Shown here piece after piece: positions 54,450 through 64,000 of a stretch of 64,000 nt of DNA; the stretch's first letter is position 1, and each line of letters opens with the position of its first letter. A model generated the notes under the pieces. It worked only from the letters and a program-made list of their open reading frames with translations. It made no database searches and had not been told where the DNA came from. A program made the position numbers and the translations under genes. The DNA is taken from NCBI GenBank assembly GCA_013391845.1, contig CP058414.1, forward strand, positions 3,396,501 through 3,460,500. The letters are read 5' to 3'. Origin of the DNA: Pseudoalteromonas shioyasakiensis (lineage in GTDB: Bacteria; Pseudomonadota; Gammaproteobacteria; Enterobacterales; Alteromonadaceae).

Positions 54450-55069
54450 TGTTTGCCCTCTCCATAACCCCAACGCTTCGTCAAAGTATGTTTAATGTTT
54501 AAATGATCTAAAATTCGCGCCACCATAAAATCGACCAAATCTGAAACCTGCTCAGGTTGGTGATAAAAACCAGGTGCCGCCGGCATAATCGTTACGCCTA
54601 GTCGCGCTAGCTTCAACATATTTTCAAGATGAATTTCGCTAAATGGTGTTTCGCGCGGGACTAAAATTAGCTGACCACGCTCTTTAATAACTACATCTGC
54701 CGCACGTTCAAGTAAGTTATCTGATGCTCCCACTGCAATTGCAGAGACAGACCCTGCGCTACAAGGGCAAACCACCATTTTTTTCGGCGCTGCTGAGCCA
54801 GACGCAACAGGACTAAACCAATTATCTTTGCCAAATACTTTAAGTTGCTCAGGGGCTGCATTAAAAAGCGTGCTGAGTTGTTCTGTCGCTTTCTCTTCGT
54901 TACCCGAAAGTTTGATATTTGACTCTGTATCAAGCACTACTCGTGCTGCACTTGAGATCAGTACATATACCTGAAACTGCTGTTCAAGTAATACTTCTAA
55001 CAACCTTAAGCCATAGGGAGCACCTGAAGCACCACTAAAAGCTAATGTTATTTTATCTTTAAATTGCAT
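54446..55069 (-). CDS. ubiX: Flavin prenyltransferase UbiX
   Basis: UbiX prenylates FMN to make the cofactor for the UbiD decarboxylase of ubiquinone synthesis. The protein (207 residues from the ATG at 55069) has [40 protein letters not shown], and [20 protein letters not shown], all family signatures. AGGAG lies about 10 bases before this ATG; an upstream in-frame ATG at 55105 overlaps mpl and is less likely. It lies downstream of mpl, as in many gammaproteobacteria. Confidence 0.95.
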   Translation of the reverse strand: MQFKDKITLAFSGASGAPYGLRLLEVLLEQQFQVYVLISSAARVVLDTESNIKLSGNEEKATEQLSTLFNAAPEQLKVFGKDNWFSPVASGSAAPKKMVVCPCSAGSVSAIAVGASDNLLERAADVVIKERGQLILVPRETPFSEIHLENMLKLARLGVTIMPAAPGFYHQPEQVSDLVDFMVARILDHLNIKHTLTKRWGYGEGKQ

Positions 55070-55091
55070 ACAGTTAAGCTCCTGATACTGA

Positions 55092-56435
55092 TTAGTTTTG
55101 TTCAAGTGCTGTGATTAAACGCTGATGAATACCTTCAAAACCACCATTACTCATAATTAACACATGTTGTGAAGGCGCGATACTAGCGATGACTTGAGCA
55201 ATTATATCCTCAGTGCTTGAGCTACAATGCATCCCAGCTTTATCTGCGTATTCTTTTAGCGACCAGCTTAAATTTTCTGGCTCAAATAAATACACTTCAT
55301 CGGCCGCTTTCAGTGAATCAATCAAGGTTTGTTGATGCACGCCCATTTTCATGGTGTTTGAGCGAGGCTCTAAAATAGCAATGATCTTCTCTGTGCCCAC
55401 TTTTGCACGAAGCCCTGCTAAGGTTGTTTCAATTGCCGTTGGGTGATGGGCAAAATCGTCGTACACTTTAATCGAGTTGATGTCAGCTTTGAGCTCCATG
55501 CGGCGCTTAGGAGAAATGAACTCAGCTAGGCCTGCAATGCTGACAGATATGGCAATGCCTACATGCCTTGCAGCCGCTATCGCCATAATGGCATTTTTCA
55601 CATTGTGCTCACCCATGGCTTGCCAGCTGACAACGCCTTGAACTTGTGAATTTAATAACACTTCAAATTCACTACCATCTGCTTTAAGTAAACGGTAATC
55701 CCAATCGCCAAAGAGTGTTTCACTCTCGCTCCAAAGGCCTCGTTCAATCACATCTTGTAGAGCTTCGTCTTGGCTAGGCCAAATAACTTTGCCACTACTA
55801 GGTAGTGTACGCATCAAGTGGTGAAATTGTTTTTTAATCGCGTTTAAATCTTCAAAAATATCAGCATGATCAAATTCGAGATTATTTAGAATTAATGTGC
55901 GCGGTAAGTAGTGCACAAACTTACTACGTTTATCGAAAAAAGCAGTGTCGTATTCGTCGGCTTCAATAACAAAAAATGGTGTTTCGCCAATACGAGCAGA
56001 CACACCAAAGTTTTGAACGATACCACCAATCAAAAATCCCGGCTTCATTCCCGCATATTCTAATAACCATGCCAGCATACTGGCTGTGGTTGTTTTGCCA
56101 TGGGTACCCGCTACGGCTAAGACCCAGGAGTTTTGCAATAAATTATGTTTTAACCATTCAGGGCCTGACGTGTAAGGCAAGCCTTTATCAAGCACGTATT
56201 CAACACAAGGGTTGCCACGGCTCATAGCATTACCAATTACTACCATATCGGGCGCGGGATCTAGTTGGCTAATGTCATAACCTTGGGTTAGGGTGATACC
56301 TAGCTCTTCTAATTGTGTACTCATCGGCGGGTACACATTTTGATCAGAGCCTGTCACGGTATGACCTAACGATTTAGCGATTGCGGCAATACCACCCATA
56401 AAGGTGCCACAAATTCCAAGAATATGAATATGCAT
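55092..56435 (-). CDS. mpl: UDP-N-acetylmuramate:tripeptide ligase Mpl
   Basis: Mpl recycles the murein tripeptide by attaching it to UDP-MurNAc. The 447-residue Mur ligase starts [20 protein letters not shown], has the P-loop [18 protein letters not shown] near residue 110, the central [20 protein letters not shown], and the C-terminal [13 protein letters not shown]. Length and motifs match E. coli Mpl. It is the first gene of the mpl-ubiX-ABC-TrmB-like operon. Confidence 0.96.
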   Translation of the reverse strand: MHIHILGICGTFMGGIAAIAKSLGHTVTGSDQNVYPPMSTQLEELGITLTQGYDISQLDPAPDMVVIGNAMSRGNPCVEYVLDKGLPYTSGPEWLKHNLLQNSWVLAVAGTHGKTTTASMLAWLLEYAGMKPGFLIGGIVQNFGVSARIGETPFFVIEADEYDTAFFDKRSKFVHYLPRTLILNNLEFDHADIFEDLNAIKKQFHHLMRTLPSSGKVIWPSQDEALQDVIERGLWSESETLFGDWDYRLLKADGSEFEVLLNSQVQGVVSWQAMGEHNVKNAIMAIAAARHVGIAISVSIAGLAEFISPKRRMELKADINSIKVYDDFAHHPTAIETTLAGLRAKVGTEKIIAILEPRSNTMKMGVHQQTLIDSLKAADEVYLFEPENLSWSLKEYADKAGMHCSSSTEDIIAQVIASIAPSQHVLIMSNGGFEGIHQRLITALEQN

Positions 56436-56546
56436 CTACTGTCCTGAGCAAAATGAATGAGAGTTAAAATAAAGCGTTATAATGCCAAATATAAGCTTTA
56501 CTTACCATTACTACACGGCAATAGACTTTTGCCAAATAGCCAACAT

Positions 56547-56575
56547 AAAAAACACCTCAATTTGAGGTGTTTTTT
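56547..56575 (-). terminator. Terminator after the folB-folK-uppP operon
   Basis: AAAAAACACCTCAA-TTTGAGGTGTTTTTT: a strong stem with T tracts on both strands. Confidence 0.9.
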
Positions 56576-56595
56576 AATTGAAGTGAGCGCCTATT

Positions 56596-57399
56596 TTACA
56601 GCATTAAGAATGCAAACAAACCAACGCCTAATAGTAAGCGGTAGATAACAAATGGCATCATGCCCATGCGCTCAATTACTTTTAAGAAAAAGAAAATACA
56701 TGCATACGCTGATACAAATGATAATGCAGCGCCTAATAAAATAGCATGCCAATCAATCGCTTCACCCGCTGTTGCCAATTGATACACATAATATGAACCT
56801 GCAGCTGCAATAACCGGAATCGACATTAAAAACGAGAAACGCGCAGCACTTTGCTTGTTAAGACCCAGCATTAAACCCACTGTAATGGTAATACCAGAAC
56901 GCGATGTCCCCGGAAATACCATCGCTAGCACTTGCGAAAAACCCAGTAATAACGCACTAAAAAAGTTTACTTGGTAAATATTCTTAACTTGTTTTGCTTT
57001 AGCATCGGCATACCAAAGCAGTAAACCAAATACGATAGTCGAGGTTGCAATAACCCAGGCATTACGTGAGTAGCTTTCTACAAAGTCTTTAAATAGGTAA
57101 CCGATTAATAATGCAGGAATAGTCGCAACAATAATCCACCAACCTAAACGGCTGTCATCAGTCGCGCCTTGTGATCCAAACGATTTAAACCAAGCGCCAA
57201 GAATATCCACTACTTCTTTACGAAAATACAGTACCACGGCACCTAAAGTACCAACGTGAACCGCCACATCAAATGCTAAGCCTTGGTCGTGCCAGCCTAA
57301 AACTTGTGAGGGTAAAATTAAATGTGCTGAGCTCGAAATAGGTAAAAACTCAGTCAATCCTTGAATTAAGGCTAGAACAATTATCTCAATAATACTCAT
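56596..57399 (-). CDS. uppP: Undecaprenyl-diphosphatase (BacA/UppP)
   Basis: The enzyme dephosphorylates undecaprenyl pyrophosphate to recycle the cell-wall lipid carrier and confers bacitracin tolerance. The 267-residue multi-helix membrane protein has [18 protein letters not shown] at its start (catalytic Glu and Ser region) and [20 protein letters not shown] in the middle (PGTSRSG motif). It starts within the folK stop (ATGA), so folK and uppP are translationally coupled. Confidence 0.96.
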   Translation of the reverse strand: MSIIEIIVLALIQGLTEFLPISSSAHLILPSQVLGWHDQGLAFDVAVHVGTLGAVVLYFRKEVVDILGAWFKSFGSQGATDDSRLGWWIIVATIPALLIGYLFKDFVESYSRNAWVIATSTIVFGLLLWYADAKAKQVKNIYQVNFFSALLLGFSQVLAMVFPGTSRSGITITVGLMLGLNKQSAARFSFLMSIPVIAAAGSYYVYQLATAGEAIDWHAILLGAALSFVSAYACIFFFLKVIERMGMMPFVIYRLLLGVGLFAFLML

Positions 57400-57884
57400 G
57401 GGTTAGAAAACTCCACCTTCCATAGTTTTTGTTGCGGATTGTTATAATTTTTCCATAGTTCAGCTAAAGTTAGCTTAGCTACGGGATGAAAAAAGTTAGG
57501 GGCTACTTCAGCTAATGGCTGTAGTACAAACGCATTTTTGGTAATTTCGTCACGAGGTAACTGCGCAGGCGAGTCGCAGATAATGTCATCATAAAACAAT
57601 AAATCTAGATCTAAAGTGCGCGGGCTAAATTTTTTATCCTCGCGGGTGCGACCGTTATCAAGTTCAATCTTCTTCAGAAGTTTACACAGTTCGGTTAATG
57701 GCATATCTGTTTGAGCAGCAATCACAGAGTTATAAAAATTGTTCCCTGCAAAGCCAACTGCCTCACTCTCATAAACTGACGAGTGTTTATAGTCAGGAAA
57801 GTAAGCCTTTAGGGCAATAAGCGCCTGTCTCAGGTAGTGCTCTTTATTAACATTAGAGCCAAGACTTATAAAAATTTGCGCCAT
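57396..57884 (-). CDS. folK: Hydroxymethyldihydropterin pyrophosphokinase FolK
   Basis: FolK transfers pyrophosphate from ATP to the pterin in folate synthesis. The 162-residue protein starts [20 protein letters not shown] and has the family core [20 protein letters not shown] with the metal-binding D-x-[21 protein letters not shown] follows. It sits 2 bp after folB and overlaps uppP by 4 bases. Confidence 0.96.
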   Translation of the reverse strand: MAQIFISLGSNVNKEHYLRQALIALKAYFPDYKHSSVYESEAVGFAGNNFYNSVIAAQTDMPLTELCKLLKKIELDNGRTREDKKFSPRTLDLDLLFYDDIICDSPAQLPRDEITKNAFVLQPLAEVAPNFFHPVAKLTLAELWKNYNNPQQKLWKVEFSNP

Positions 57885-57886
57885 AA

Positions 57887-58243
57887 TCAGTTAGCCTTAC
57901 GACGGGTGATTTCGACTCCCACCGTTTTAGCTTGTGGTACCGCAGCCGGCTTACTCACACGAATAGTCACTTGACTGGTCGCAAACTCACTAAGGATCAA
58001 TGCAGCCAATTGCTCAACTAAGGTCTCAAGTAACTCAACAGGCTTTGCCGTAGTATGCTCAATAACTCGCTCGCTCACTTTGGCATAATCAAGTGCTAAA
58101 TTTATATCATCCGTCGCCGCAGCGGCTGAAATATCACATAACATTTCGATATCAAAATACAGGCTTTGTTTACTTTCTTTTTCAAAATCATACACGCCAA
58201 TGATGGTGTCTACATGTAGTTGTGATATATATACCTTGTCCAT
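57887..58243 (-). CDS. folB: Dihydroneopterin aldolase FolB
   Basis: FolB cleaves dihydroneopterin to hydroxymethyldihydropterin in folate synthesis. The protein (118 residues from the ATG at 58243) opens DKVYISQLHVDTIIGVYDFE, contains CDISAAAATDDINLALDYAK, and ends VTIRVSKPAAVPQAKTVGVE with the catalytic Lys region. GGAG lies 6 bases before this ATG; a longer frame from 58261 was rejected. It is the first gene of folB-folK-uppP. Confidence 0.95.
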   Translation of the reverse strand: MDKVYISQLHVDTIIGVYDFEKESKQSLYFDIEMLCDISAAAATDDINLALDYAKVSERVIEHTTAKPVELLETLVEQLAALILSEFATSQVTIRVSKPAAVPQAKTVGVEITRRKAN

Positions 58244-58472
58244 TGATACTCCAAGTGACATAAATATTTTAAAACAATACTCATCCTAAACGCTTATTGA
58301 TTTCAATAATGCGCTATATAAGCTGTCATACTGTTTTAATATATAAAAATTACCCCTACAATAACGGATAGATGCATTGCAATATGGTGCGTACATTCTA
58401 CTCGATGAGAGCGGCAGATGGTTTTGCCGCCAATGATAGCCCAAAAGTGCAGATTAAAAAATAAGGAAGCGC

Positions 58473-59075
58473 GTGTTAGAAGTTTTAATGTTAGTTTTAG
58501 CTTACATACTGGGATCGGTCTCTTCCGCTATCCTAGTATCACGGCTGTTTAAACTACCAGACCCACGCAGTCATGGATCGAATAACCCTGGTGCAACAAA
58601 TGTTTATCGCCTAGGCGGAAAAGTCCCCGCTGTTTTAGTTCTTGTCTTTGATATTTTAAAAGGGACGATCCCAGTTTGGGGTGCCTACTTTTTAAAAATA
58701 GATCCTCTAATGTTAGGTCTAATTGGTGTAGCAGCCTGTCTAGGGCATATGTACCCACTGTTTTTTAGTTTTAAAGGCGGTAAAGCGGTTGCAACTGCCT
58801 TTGGTACTTTATTACCTATTGGTTTATCGCTAGGTGGGATGTTAATTGCAACCTGGATCTTAATTGTTGCTATCACGCGTTATTCATCACTTGCGGCACT
58901 GGTAACAGTTTCATTAGCGCCTCTTTATACCTGGTGGATAAAGCCCTTGTATACTTTGCCTGTTACCTTTCTAACCGTACTGATAATTTTCCGCCACAGA
59001 GCAAATATTACTCGCTTGATGGCTGGGGAAGAACCTAAAATAGGGGCTAAGAAAAAAGCCCCTGAACAAGAGTAG
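58473..59075 (+). CDS. plsY: Acyl-phosphate:glycerol-3-phosphate acyltransferase PlsY
   Basis: PlsY acylates glycerol 3-phosphate from acyl-phosphate, the first step of phospholipid synthesis. The 200-residue membrane protein has [18 protein letters not shown] (motif 1), [20 protein letters not shown] (motif 2), and a last helix near [19 protein letters not shown] (motif 3). The GTG start at 58473 has AAGGAAG 5 bases upstream. It diverges from folB, an arrangement shared with many gammaproteobacteria. Confidence 0.96.
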   Translation: MLEVLMLVLAYILGSVSSAILVSRLFKLPDPRSHGSNNPGATNVYRLGGKVPAVLVLVFDILKGTIPVWGAYFLKIDPLMLGLIGVAACLGHMYPLFFSFKGGKAVATAFGTLLPIGLSLGGMLIATWILIVAITRYSSLAALVTVSLAPLYTWWIKPLYTLPVTFLTVLIIFRHRANITRLMAGEEPKIGAKKKAPEQE

Positions 59076-59084
59076 TGCTATAAA

Positions 59085-60098
59085 TTAAAGCGCTTCGAGT
59101 GAATCAATAGGCCAGCGTGGCTTAGTTTTCATATCGAGGCTCGCGAATTGACCTGCTTTCAAACGCTGCATACCTGCATAAGCAATCATTGCACCGTTAT
59201 CTGTACAAAACTCTGTGCGCGGGTAATACACTCGCCCTTTCATACCTTGCATAACTCGCTCTAGTTGAGCACGTAATTGCACGTTAGCACTCACGCCACC
59301 AGCAATAACTAAACGTTTGATACCTGTTTGTTTTAAAGCTCGTTTACATTTAATAATTAGGGTATCAATAACAGCTGTTTGAAATGCATGGGCAATATCT
59401 GCTTTAGTTTGCTCATCGTCATCGCTATCACGAATAGCGAGCGACGCTGCTGTTTTTAAACCACTAAAACTAAAATCTAAGCCAGGTTTATCGGTCATCG
59501 GACGCGGGAACACAAAACGCTCTGGTGTGCCTTGCTCAGCAAGCTTTGCTAAACGTGGACCACCTGGATAATCAAGGCCTAACAACTTCGCTGTTTTATC
59601 GAATGCTTCACCTGCAGCGTCATCAACTGACTCACCTAATACTTCATACTCACCAATACCAGATACTTTAACCATCATGGTATGACCACCAGACACTAAG
59701 AGCGCGATAAACGGAAACTCTGGTTTGTCTTCTTCTAGCATTGGCGCAAGTAGGTGGCCTTCCATATGATGCACAGCGACTGCTGGAATATTCCAGCCAT
59801 AGGCCAGTGAGCGACCAATTGAGGTTCCCACCAAGAGTGCACCAACAAGTCCGGGCCCTGCGGTGTAAGCAATACCATCTAAGTCTTCAGGACCACAGTC
59901 AGCTTGCGCAAATGCCGCATCAATTAAAGGTAAGGTTTTACGTACGTGATCGCGTGAAGCTAGTTCAGGGACCACGCCGCCGTAATCAGCATGTACTTTT
60001 ACTTGGCTATACAGTTGATGTGCTAATAAGCCTTGTTCATCATCATAAATGGCAATACCCGTTTCATCACATGATGATTCAATACCTAAAATTCGCAT
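59085..60098 (-). CDS. tsaD: tRNA threonylcarbamoyladenosine synthase subunit TsaD
   Basis: TsaD transfers threonylcarbamoyl to A37 of ANN-decoding tRNAs. The 337-residue ASKHA-fold protein starts [19 protein letters not shown]. It has [10 protein letters not shown] with the iron-binding H-x-x-x-[14 protein letters not shown], and the C-terminal [17 protein letters not shown]. The ATG at 60098 has GGAG 6 bases upstream and is preferred over a TTG three bases earlier. Confidence 0.97.
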   Translation of the reverse strand: MRILGIESSCDETGIAIYDDEQGLLAHQLYSQVKVHADYGGVVPELASRDHVRKTLPLIDAAFAQADCGPEDLDGIAYTAGPGLVGALLVGTSIGRSLAYGWNIPAVAVHHMEGHLLAPMLEEDKPEFPFIALLVSGGHTMMVKVSGIGEYEVLGESVDDAAGEAFDKTAKLLGLDYPGGPRLAKLAEQGTPERFVFPRPMTDKPGLDFSFSGLKTAASLAIRDSDDDEQTKADIAHAFQTAVIDTLIIKCKRALKQTGIKRLVIAGGVSANVQLRAQLERVMQGMKGRVYYPRTEFCTDNGAMIAYAGMQRLKAGQFASLDMKTKPRWPIDSLEAL

Positions 60099-60160
60099 CA
60101 ATTACTCCGCCAAGAAAAAACAAATGCGCATTTTACAGTGAAAATACGCATTACTGAATA

Positions 60161-60751
60161 TTAAATTGCAATACCAATGTTGGTTTGGCCATCAGAAACC
60201 GCTAGTTGTTTAAGCTCTTTTACGTTCTCTGAAGTAATTCGGCCCATTTGCTCTACAAAATCAATAAGCTCTGCAAGCACATCAATTTCATATTGCATTA
60301 AAGGGTGTTCACGGACAGCTTTGTTGTCTGCCACTTCACCATCTACTGTTAGTTGGTACTCAATAAAGCGAGCCACTGAAGCCTGTGAAATTTTACTAAT
60401 ATTCAAAAACTCTTGTTCATCTTTAGCTATTAAACCGTGCAGCATACCAAGCAGAGCTGTAGCAGTATCAATTGCCGGATAAGCCCCAAACATATCAAAG
60501 TCAGTGAGCTCTGGCACATTCGGTTCTATTTTTTCAATTTGCTTTTCAAGGCTGATTTTACTTTTTGGCAGTAATATTTTTTCCCAGCAGACACTAAGTG
60601 CGCTTCGAAAAACCGCTGCATCACCAAACCCTGTTGCTTCACTAAATAAGCTGTAATTAGGCAGCATACGCTCAAGTAAAGCTCCACCTAACACTGCTTT
60701 TTGCAAATAGTTTAATTCTCTAATACGTTGAAAATTATTCGCTTTCGTCAT
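60161..60751 (-). CDS. yjaG: YjaG family protein (DUF416)
   Basis: The 196-residue soluble, mostly helical protein matches the E. coli YjaG / DUF416 pattern: QKAVLGGALLERMLPNYSLF, WEKILLPKSKISLEKQIEKI, FDMFGAYPAIDTATALLGML, and the C-terminal HPLMQYEIDVLAELIDFVEQ. The function is unknown. It starts 17 bases inside the preceding DUF2007 gene, implying co-translation. Confidence 0.88.
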   Translation of the reverse strand: MTKANNFQRIRELNYLQKAVLGGALLERMLPNYSLFSEATGFGDAAVFRSALSVCWEKILLPKSKISLEKQIEKIEPNVPELTDFDMFGAYPAIDTATALLGMLHGLIAKDEQEFLNISKISQASVARFIEYQLTVDGEVADNKAVREHPLMQYEIDVLAELIDFVEQMGRITSENVKELKQLAVSDGQTNIGIAI

Positions 60752-61100
60752 TCTTTACAGTCCCACAAGACCAACATATTTCAAATGTTGCTCCGTTAAG
60801 CTCAAGACACTTAGGGCATACCCAGTCAGGAGCCGATTGTTTTAATTGTCGGTAGTTTAGCAATATTTCTTGCGCCTGGCGCTCTTTTAATGCGTAAACA
60901 AGTATATCAACCCCCGTTTGTTCAAATGGGATCTCCCCAAGCGCTCCTTGTAAAAGCTCACCTTGTAATTGAGATTCTATCCCCTTACTTTGTAAAAGCC
61001 CTTTAATAATATTTGCTTCTAAGCCATTTTCAGCTTGAAATACTTTCACCCAAGAAAATGGGTCCGGCTTGTTTGGTTGATTTAAATTCTTGTTTTGCAA
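60735..61100 (-). CDS. DUF2007-domain protein with C-terminal zinc ribbon
   Basis: The 121-residue protein has an N-terminal DUF2007 (PII-like ferredoxin fold) domain (about 15-85, with WVKVFQAENGLEANIIKGLL and VDILVYALKERQAQEIL). A short Cys4 zinc ribbon follows (CPKCLELNGATFEICWSCG). Such proteins probably bind a ligand or partner and are unassigned. The TTG at 61100 is the first usable start, with a weak GAGAAG site. It precedes yjaG and overlaps it. Confidence 0.82.
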   Translation of the reverse strand: MQNKNLNQPNKPDPFSWVKVFQAENGLEANIIKGLLQSKGIESQLQGELLQGALGEIPFEQTGVDILVYALKERQAQEILLNYRQLKQSAPDWVCPKCLELNGATFEICWSCGTVKNDESE

Positions 61101-61186
61101 ATCACTTCTCTTTTACTTTTTTATCTTTAAATCCTAAACTACGCTAGCAATTGACTTCGCTGCAACGCTTATTTCAAGGTAACCAT

Positions 61187-61594
61187 ATGACTTTAACAAC
61201 ACCGGGATTGTTATTCCCTGCAATTTCTTTACTGTTACTTGCTTATACCAACCGCTTTTTGGTGCTTGCTCAGCTTATTCGAGAACTCAATGCACGTGAA
61301 GGGGAAAGTATCCGCCCACTGGTTGTTGCACAAATTACCAACTTAAGAAAACGTATCAAACTCATTCGGGTGATGCAGGTCTATGGCGTTGCCTCTTTTC
61401 TCATGTGTACTTTATCGATGTTTGCATTATTTATAGAGTTTAATACCACTGGAATCATTTTATTTGGGAGCAGCCTCGCTTGCTTAGCCTTGTCTCTTCT
61501 AACCTCTTTGTATGAGATCCACATCTCCTGCCATGCAATCGAAATCGAATTGAAGAATATCGAAAAAAAACCAGTTTCAGATAAGGCAGAGTAA
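61187..61594 (+). CDS. DUF2721 membrane protein
   Basis: The 135-residue protein (start at 61187, with AAGGTAA upstream) has one N-terminal helix (TPGLLFPAISLLLLAYTNRF), a charged cytoplasmic or periplasmic loop, and two C-terminal helices (YGVASFLMCTLSMFALFI, IILFGSSLACLALSLLTSLY). The wording IHISCHAIEIELKNIEKK at the end is typical of DUF2721. The function is unknown. Diverging from the DUF2007 gene, it precedes the response regulator gene by 51 bp. Confidence 0.83.
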   Translation: MTLTTPGLLFPAISLLLLAYTNRFLVLAQLIRELNAREGESIRPLVVAQITNLRKRIKLIRVMQVYGVASFLMCTLSMFALFIEFNTTGIILFGSSLACLALSLLTSLYEIHISCHAIEIELKNIEKKPVSDKAE

Positions 61595-61645
61595 ATTTCT
61601 GCCTCTATACTTATTGTATGAGATACAACAATAAGTGGTGTTTTT

Positions 61646-63172
61646 GTGGATGATTTCTTATTTTCTGAAGAACAGTTAGAAGAAAATAATATAGAAACTG
61701 AAGAACCTGAATACTGGCATATTCTTGTTGTTGATGATGAAGAAGATATTCACCAAGTTACGAAACTAGTATTAGCTGGGTTCAGTTTTGAAAATAAAGG
61801 TCTGCGCTTTTATGACGCCTATTCTGCGGCCGAAGCAAAAGAGTTTTTAAATAAAGATATTCCCTTTTCTGTTGCCCTAGTTGATGTGGTAATGGAAACC
61901 AACCATGCTGGTCTTGAGCTTATTCAATTCATTCGCGATGAAATAGAAAACCACGATATTCGTTTAATACTGCGCACAGGCCAGCCCGGTGAAGCCCCTG
62001 AAGAAGCCATTATCCGCGATTACGACATCAACGATTACAAAAATAAAACAGAGCTCACCGCGATTAAAATTAAAACCCTGCTCTACTCAGCCTTAAGGGC
62101 ACATCGTGATATTCAAATTATTGACCGCCATAAGCATGGTCTTGAACAAATAATTAATGCTTCAGCAAATTTTTTAAAATGTGACAGTGTTCATGAGTTC
62201 GCCTCAACAATTTTAAGCCATGTCACTAACGTGATGGGAATTAATGATGCGCAAATCTATTGTGCTGCGGCTGTTAACTTACAATCGTCTCCAGCAAAAG
62301 ATTTCCAGCTTCTTGCTGCCTCAGGCGTAGGTCCTACACCACAGCAAAATACCATTCCAGATGAGGTAAAAAACTTATTTATAGATGCACATGAGCGTAA
62401 GTCATCACTAAAAACAAGCAATGATTACATTGGTTACTTTCCTACCAAAGCTGGCCTAGAAACCATGCTTTATGTACATAAAGGTAGTAAGTTGCAAGCA
62501 ACAGAGCATCAACTGTTAGAGTTTTATGCCAATAATATCGCGCTTGCTTACGATAATTTAAAACTCAGAGAAATGGTAAAAGAATCACAAAAAGAATTGT
62601 CGTACATTCTCGGTGAGGCTGTAGAAAAACGCTCTAAAGAAACTGGTTCCCACGTTAAACGTGTTGCTTTATATAGTGAACTGCTTGCTCAGCTTTCAGA
62701 ACTAAACCCATTTCAATGCGAAATCATTAAACTTGCCTCACCTTTACATGACATAGGTAAGATCAGCATTCCCGATAACATTTTAAACAAGCCTGGTAAA
62801 CTCACTGATGATGAGTGGGAAGTAATGAAAACCCATGCAGAAATCGGCTACGAAATATTAAAAAATTCAAGTAACGAGATATTGACATGTGGTGCTTTAA
62901 TTTCCTACCAGCATCATGAAAAGTGGGATGGTTCAGGATATCCGCAAGGTTTAATAGCAGACGATATCAATATAGTTGGCCGTATCACCGCCCTAGCAGA
63001 TGTATTTGACGCGCTTTGCAGCGACCGTTGTTATAAGAAAGCATGGCCACTGGATGAGGCTTTAACGCTTATAAAAGATCAACGCGGGAAACATTTTGAT
63101 CCAATTCTTGTCGACTTATTACTTGAAAATTTACCACTTTTCTTAGAGATTAAAGATCGTTACCCTGATTAG
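61646..63172 (+). CDS. Response regulator with DUF3369 and HD-GYP output
   Basis: The 508-residue two-component regulator has a receiver domain (about 24-140) with acidic DDEED, phosphoacceptor Asp80 in ALVDVVMETN and a conserved NKTELT near its end. DUF3369 (about 165-320) follows, then an HD-GYP domain (about 330-500). Catalytic motifs are intact: GSHVKRVALYSELLAQL, LHDIGKISIPDNILNKPGK and HHEKWDGSGYPQG. It probably hydrolyses cyclic-di-GMP when phosphorylated. The GTG start at 61646 fits the AGTGGTG upstream. No cognate histidine kinase is adjacent. Confidence 0.94.
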   Translation: MDDFLFSEEQLEENNIETEEPEYWHILVVDDEEDIHQVTKLVLAGFSFENKGLRFYDAYSAAEAKEFLNKDIPFSVALVDVVMETNHAGLELIQFIRDEIENHDIRLILRTGQPGEAPEEAIIRDYDINDYKNKTELTAIKIKTLLYSALRAHRDIQIIDRHKHGLEQIINASANFLKCDSVHEFASTILSHVTNVMGINDAQIYCAAAVNLQSSPAKDFQLLAASGVGPTPQQNTIPDEVKNLFIDAHERKSSLKTSNDYIGYFPTKAGLETMLYVHKGSKLQATEHQLLEFYANNIALAYDNLKLREMVKESQKELSYILGEAVEKRSKETGSHVKRVALYSELLAQLSELNPFQCEIIKLASPLHDIGKISIPDNILNKPGKLTDDEWEVMKTHAEIGYEILKNSSNEILTCGALISYQHHEKWDGSGYPQGLIADDINIVGRITALADVFDALCSDRCYKKAWPLDEALTLIKDQRGKHFDPILVDLLLENLPLFLEIKDRYPD

Positions 63173-63291
63173 ATGTAACTTTTCTGTAAAACACTTCCCA
63201 AAAAAGGTACAATAATTTACTATGCCTTCCGTGAAGTATAATAATACCGCCTATATGTAAAAAGGCTTACTTATAACAAGGGACTATTAAA

Positions 63292-64000
63292 GTGAGATTT
63301 GAACAACTTGAACAATTTGTGGCACTAGGCGTGCTGAGGCATTTTCGCCAAGCTGCAGAAAAAACCCAAATCAGCACTTCAGCGTTAACTCGCAGTATTC
63401 AGACGCTTGAAGATGAAATTGGCTATGAGCTAGTTACCCGCTCTACACGCTCAGTTAAACTAACCAAAGAAGGTGAACTTTTCCTTGAGTACGCAAAACA
63501 AACCCTCGACAACCTTGAAGAGACCAAAAAACGTTTATTCGAATCTTTAAACGGTTGCACTAACGAAAAATTAGTTATCGGTTATACCAATAAAGCTAGC
63601 ACGGTTGTTCCTGTTTCTTGCGGCCAATTTTTAGCGCAGTATCCACATGTAAAAATCGAGATGCAGTTACAAGAACAAAGCGAGCTTGTACGTAAACTGC
63701 AGTTAGGTGAAATTGATATCAGCGTATGCTCGCAAGCAATGAACAGCATTGGCAGCGATATTCATTTACCCGATCAACTCATTATTTTTGTGGCTAAGAA
63801 CCACCCACTTGCCAATAAAAGCGATATCAGTAAACGCGACTTTGCTGACTACCCAATGTACAGCTGCTTTTCTCAATCAAAACAGGTTCAATCTATGCTG
63901 AATGATGCAATTGAATCTTTTGATAAAACATCAAGTATAAAAGTAGGTAGCATTGAGCAAGTAATGGATGGTCTTAAAAAGTCAAACCACATCGCAATAG
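63292..64000 (+). CDS. LysR-family transcriptional regulator (3' end beyond window)
   Basis: From the GTG at 63292 (AAGGGA 8 bases upstream) the frame is open to the window end, giving 236 residues. The N-terminus has the LysR helix-turn-helix (FEQLEQFVALGVLRHFRQAA, STSALTRSIQTLEDEIGYEL, then STRSVKLTKEGELFLEYA). A substrate-binding domain follows, with LVIGYTNKASTVVPVSCGQF, LGEIDISVCSQ and LIIFVAKNHPLA. The ligand and target genes cannot be read from the visible part. Confidence 0.92.
   Translation, partial: MRFEQLEQFVALGVLRHFRQAAEKTQISTSALTRSIQTLEDEIGYELVTRSTRSVKLTKEGELFLEYAKQTLDNLEETKKRLFESLNGCTNEKLVIGYTNKASTVVPVSCGQFLAQYPHVKIEMQLQEQSELVRKLQLGEIDISVCSQAMNSIGSDIHLPDQLIIFVAKNHPLANKSDISKRDFADYPMYSCFSQSKQVQSMLNDAIESFDKTSSIKVGSIEQVMDGLKKSNHIAI

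Overview
The window reads as ordinary chromosome of a marine-type gammaproteobacterium, most likely Alteromonadales and Pseudoalteromonas-like. This rests on protein character, moderately AT-rich coding sequence, and gene neighbourhoods such as tkt/metK, ygiF-ygiM, mpl-ubiX, uppP-folK-folB / plsY / tsaD and a divergent argE / argCBFGH(A) block. No rRNA, tRNA, insertion sequence, prophage or CRISPR array was seen. Both edges cut a gene: an Nramp-type transporter on the left and a LysR regulator on the right.

Layout. 1-3.3 kb: Nramp-like transporter, a tandem 8-bp repeat, a ribosome hibernation factor, PpnP, and a ParD antitoxin whose ParE toxin partner carries an early amber codon. 3.3-12.3 kb: tkt and metK diverging around a MetJ-like site, dgkA with a phosphoglycerol-transferase-like sulfatase, a START protein, a CYTH-CHAD triphosphatase and YgiM. 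12.3-24.7 kb: an Lrp-type regulator and putA diverging around an Lrp-type box, an HD-GYP protein, an orphan GspA/GspB pair, cca, and DUF1566 surface proteins. 24.9-32 kb: an RND efflux pair, msrA, and a BtuB-like receptor behind a cobalamin riboswitch. 32-41 kb: YajQ, VanZ-like, panE, thiI, a TetR regulator, coaD, a Wzi-like outer-membrane protein, and three tandem paralogous small membrane proteins of unknown function next to a 69-residue polypeptide.

41-48.3 kb is the arginine block. argC, argB, argF, argG and argH face away from argE, with a near-consensus ARG box between the two transcription units. argG carries a one-base frameshift. argH is followed, in the -1 frame, by the acetyltransferase domain that other marine gammaproteobacteria fuse to ArgH (ArgHA). 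The two frames meet only at an A9 tract containing the heptamer A AAA AAC, so the fusion protein could be made by slippage, or the gene has lost one base.

48.3-64 kb: PanP-type aspartate decarboxylase, a degenerate GGDEF-EAL protein, the operon mpl-ubiX-ABC transporter-TrmB-like methyltransferase, uppP-folK-folB, plsY, tsaD, YjaG (DUF416), a DUF2007 zinc-ribbon protein, a DUF2721 membrane protein, a response regulator with an HD-GYP output, and the LysR regulator.

The items most worth a second look are the argH/A junction, the disrupted argG, the parE amber codon, the three-paralog membrane array, and the cyclic-di-GMP-type protein that has lost its catalytic motifs.
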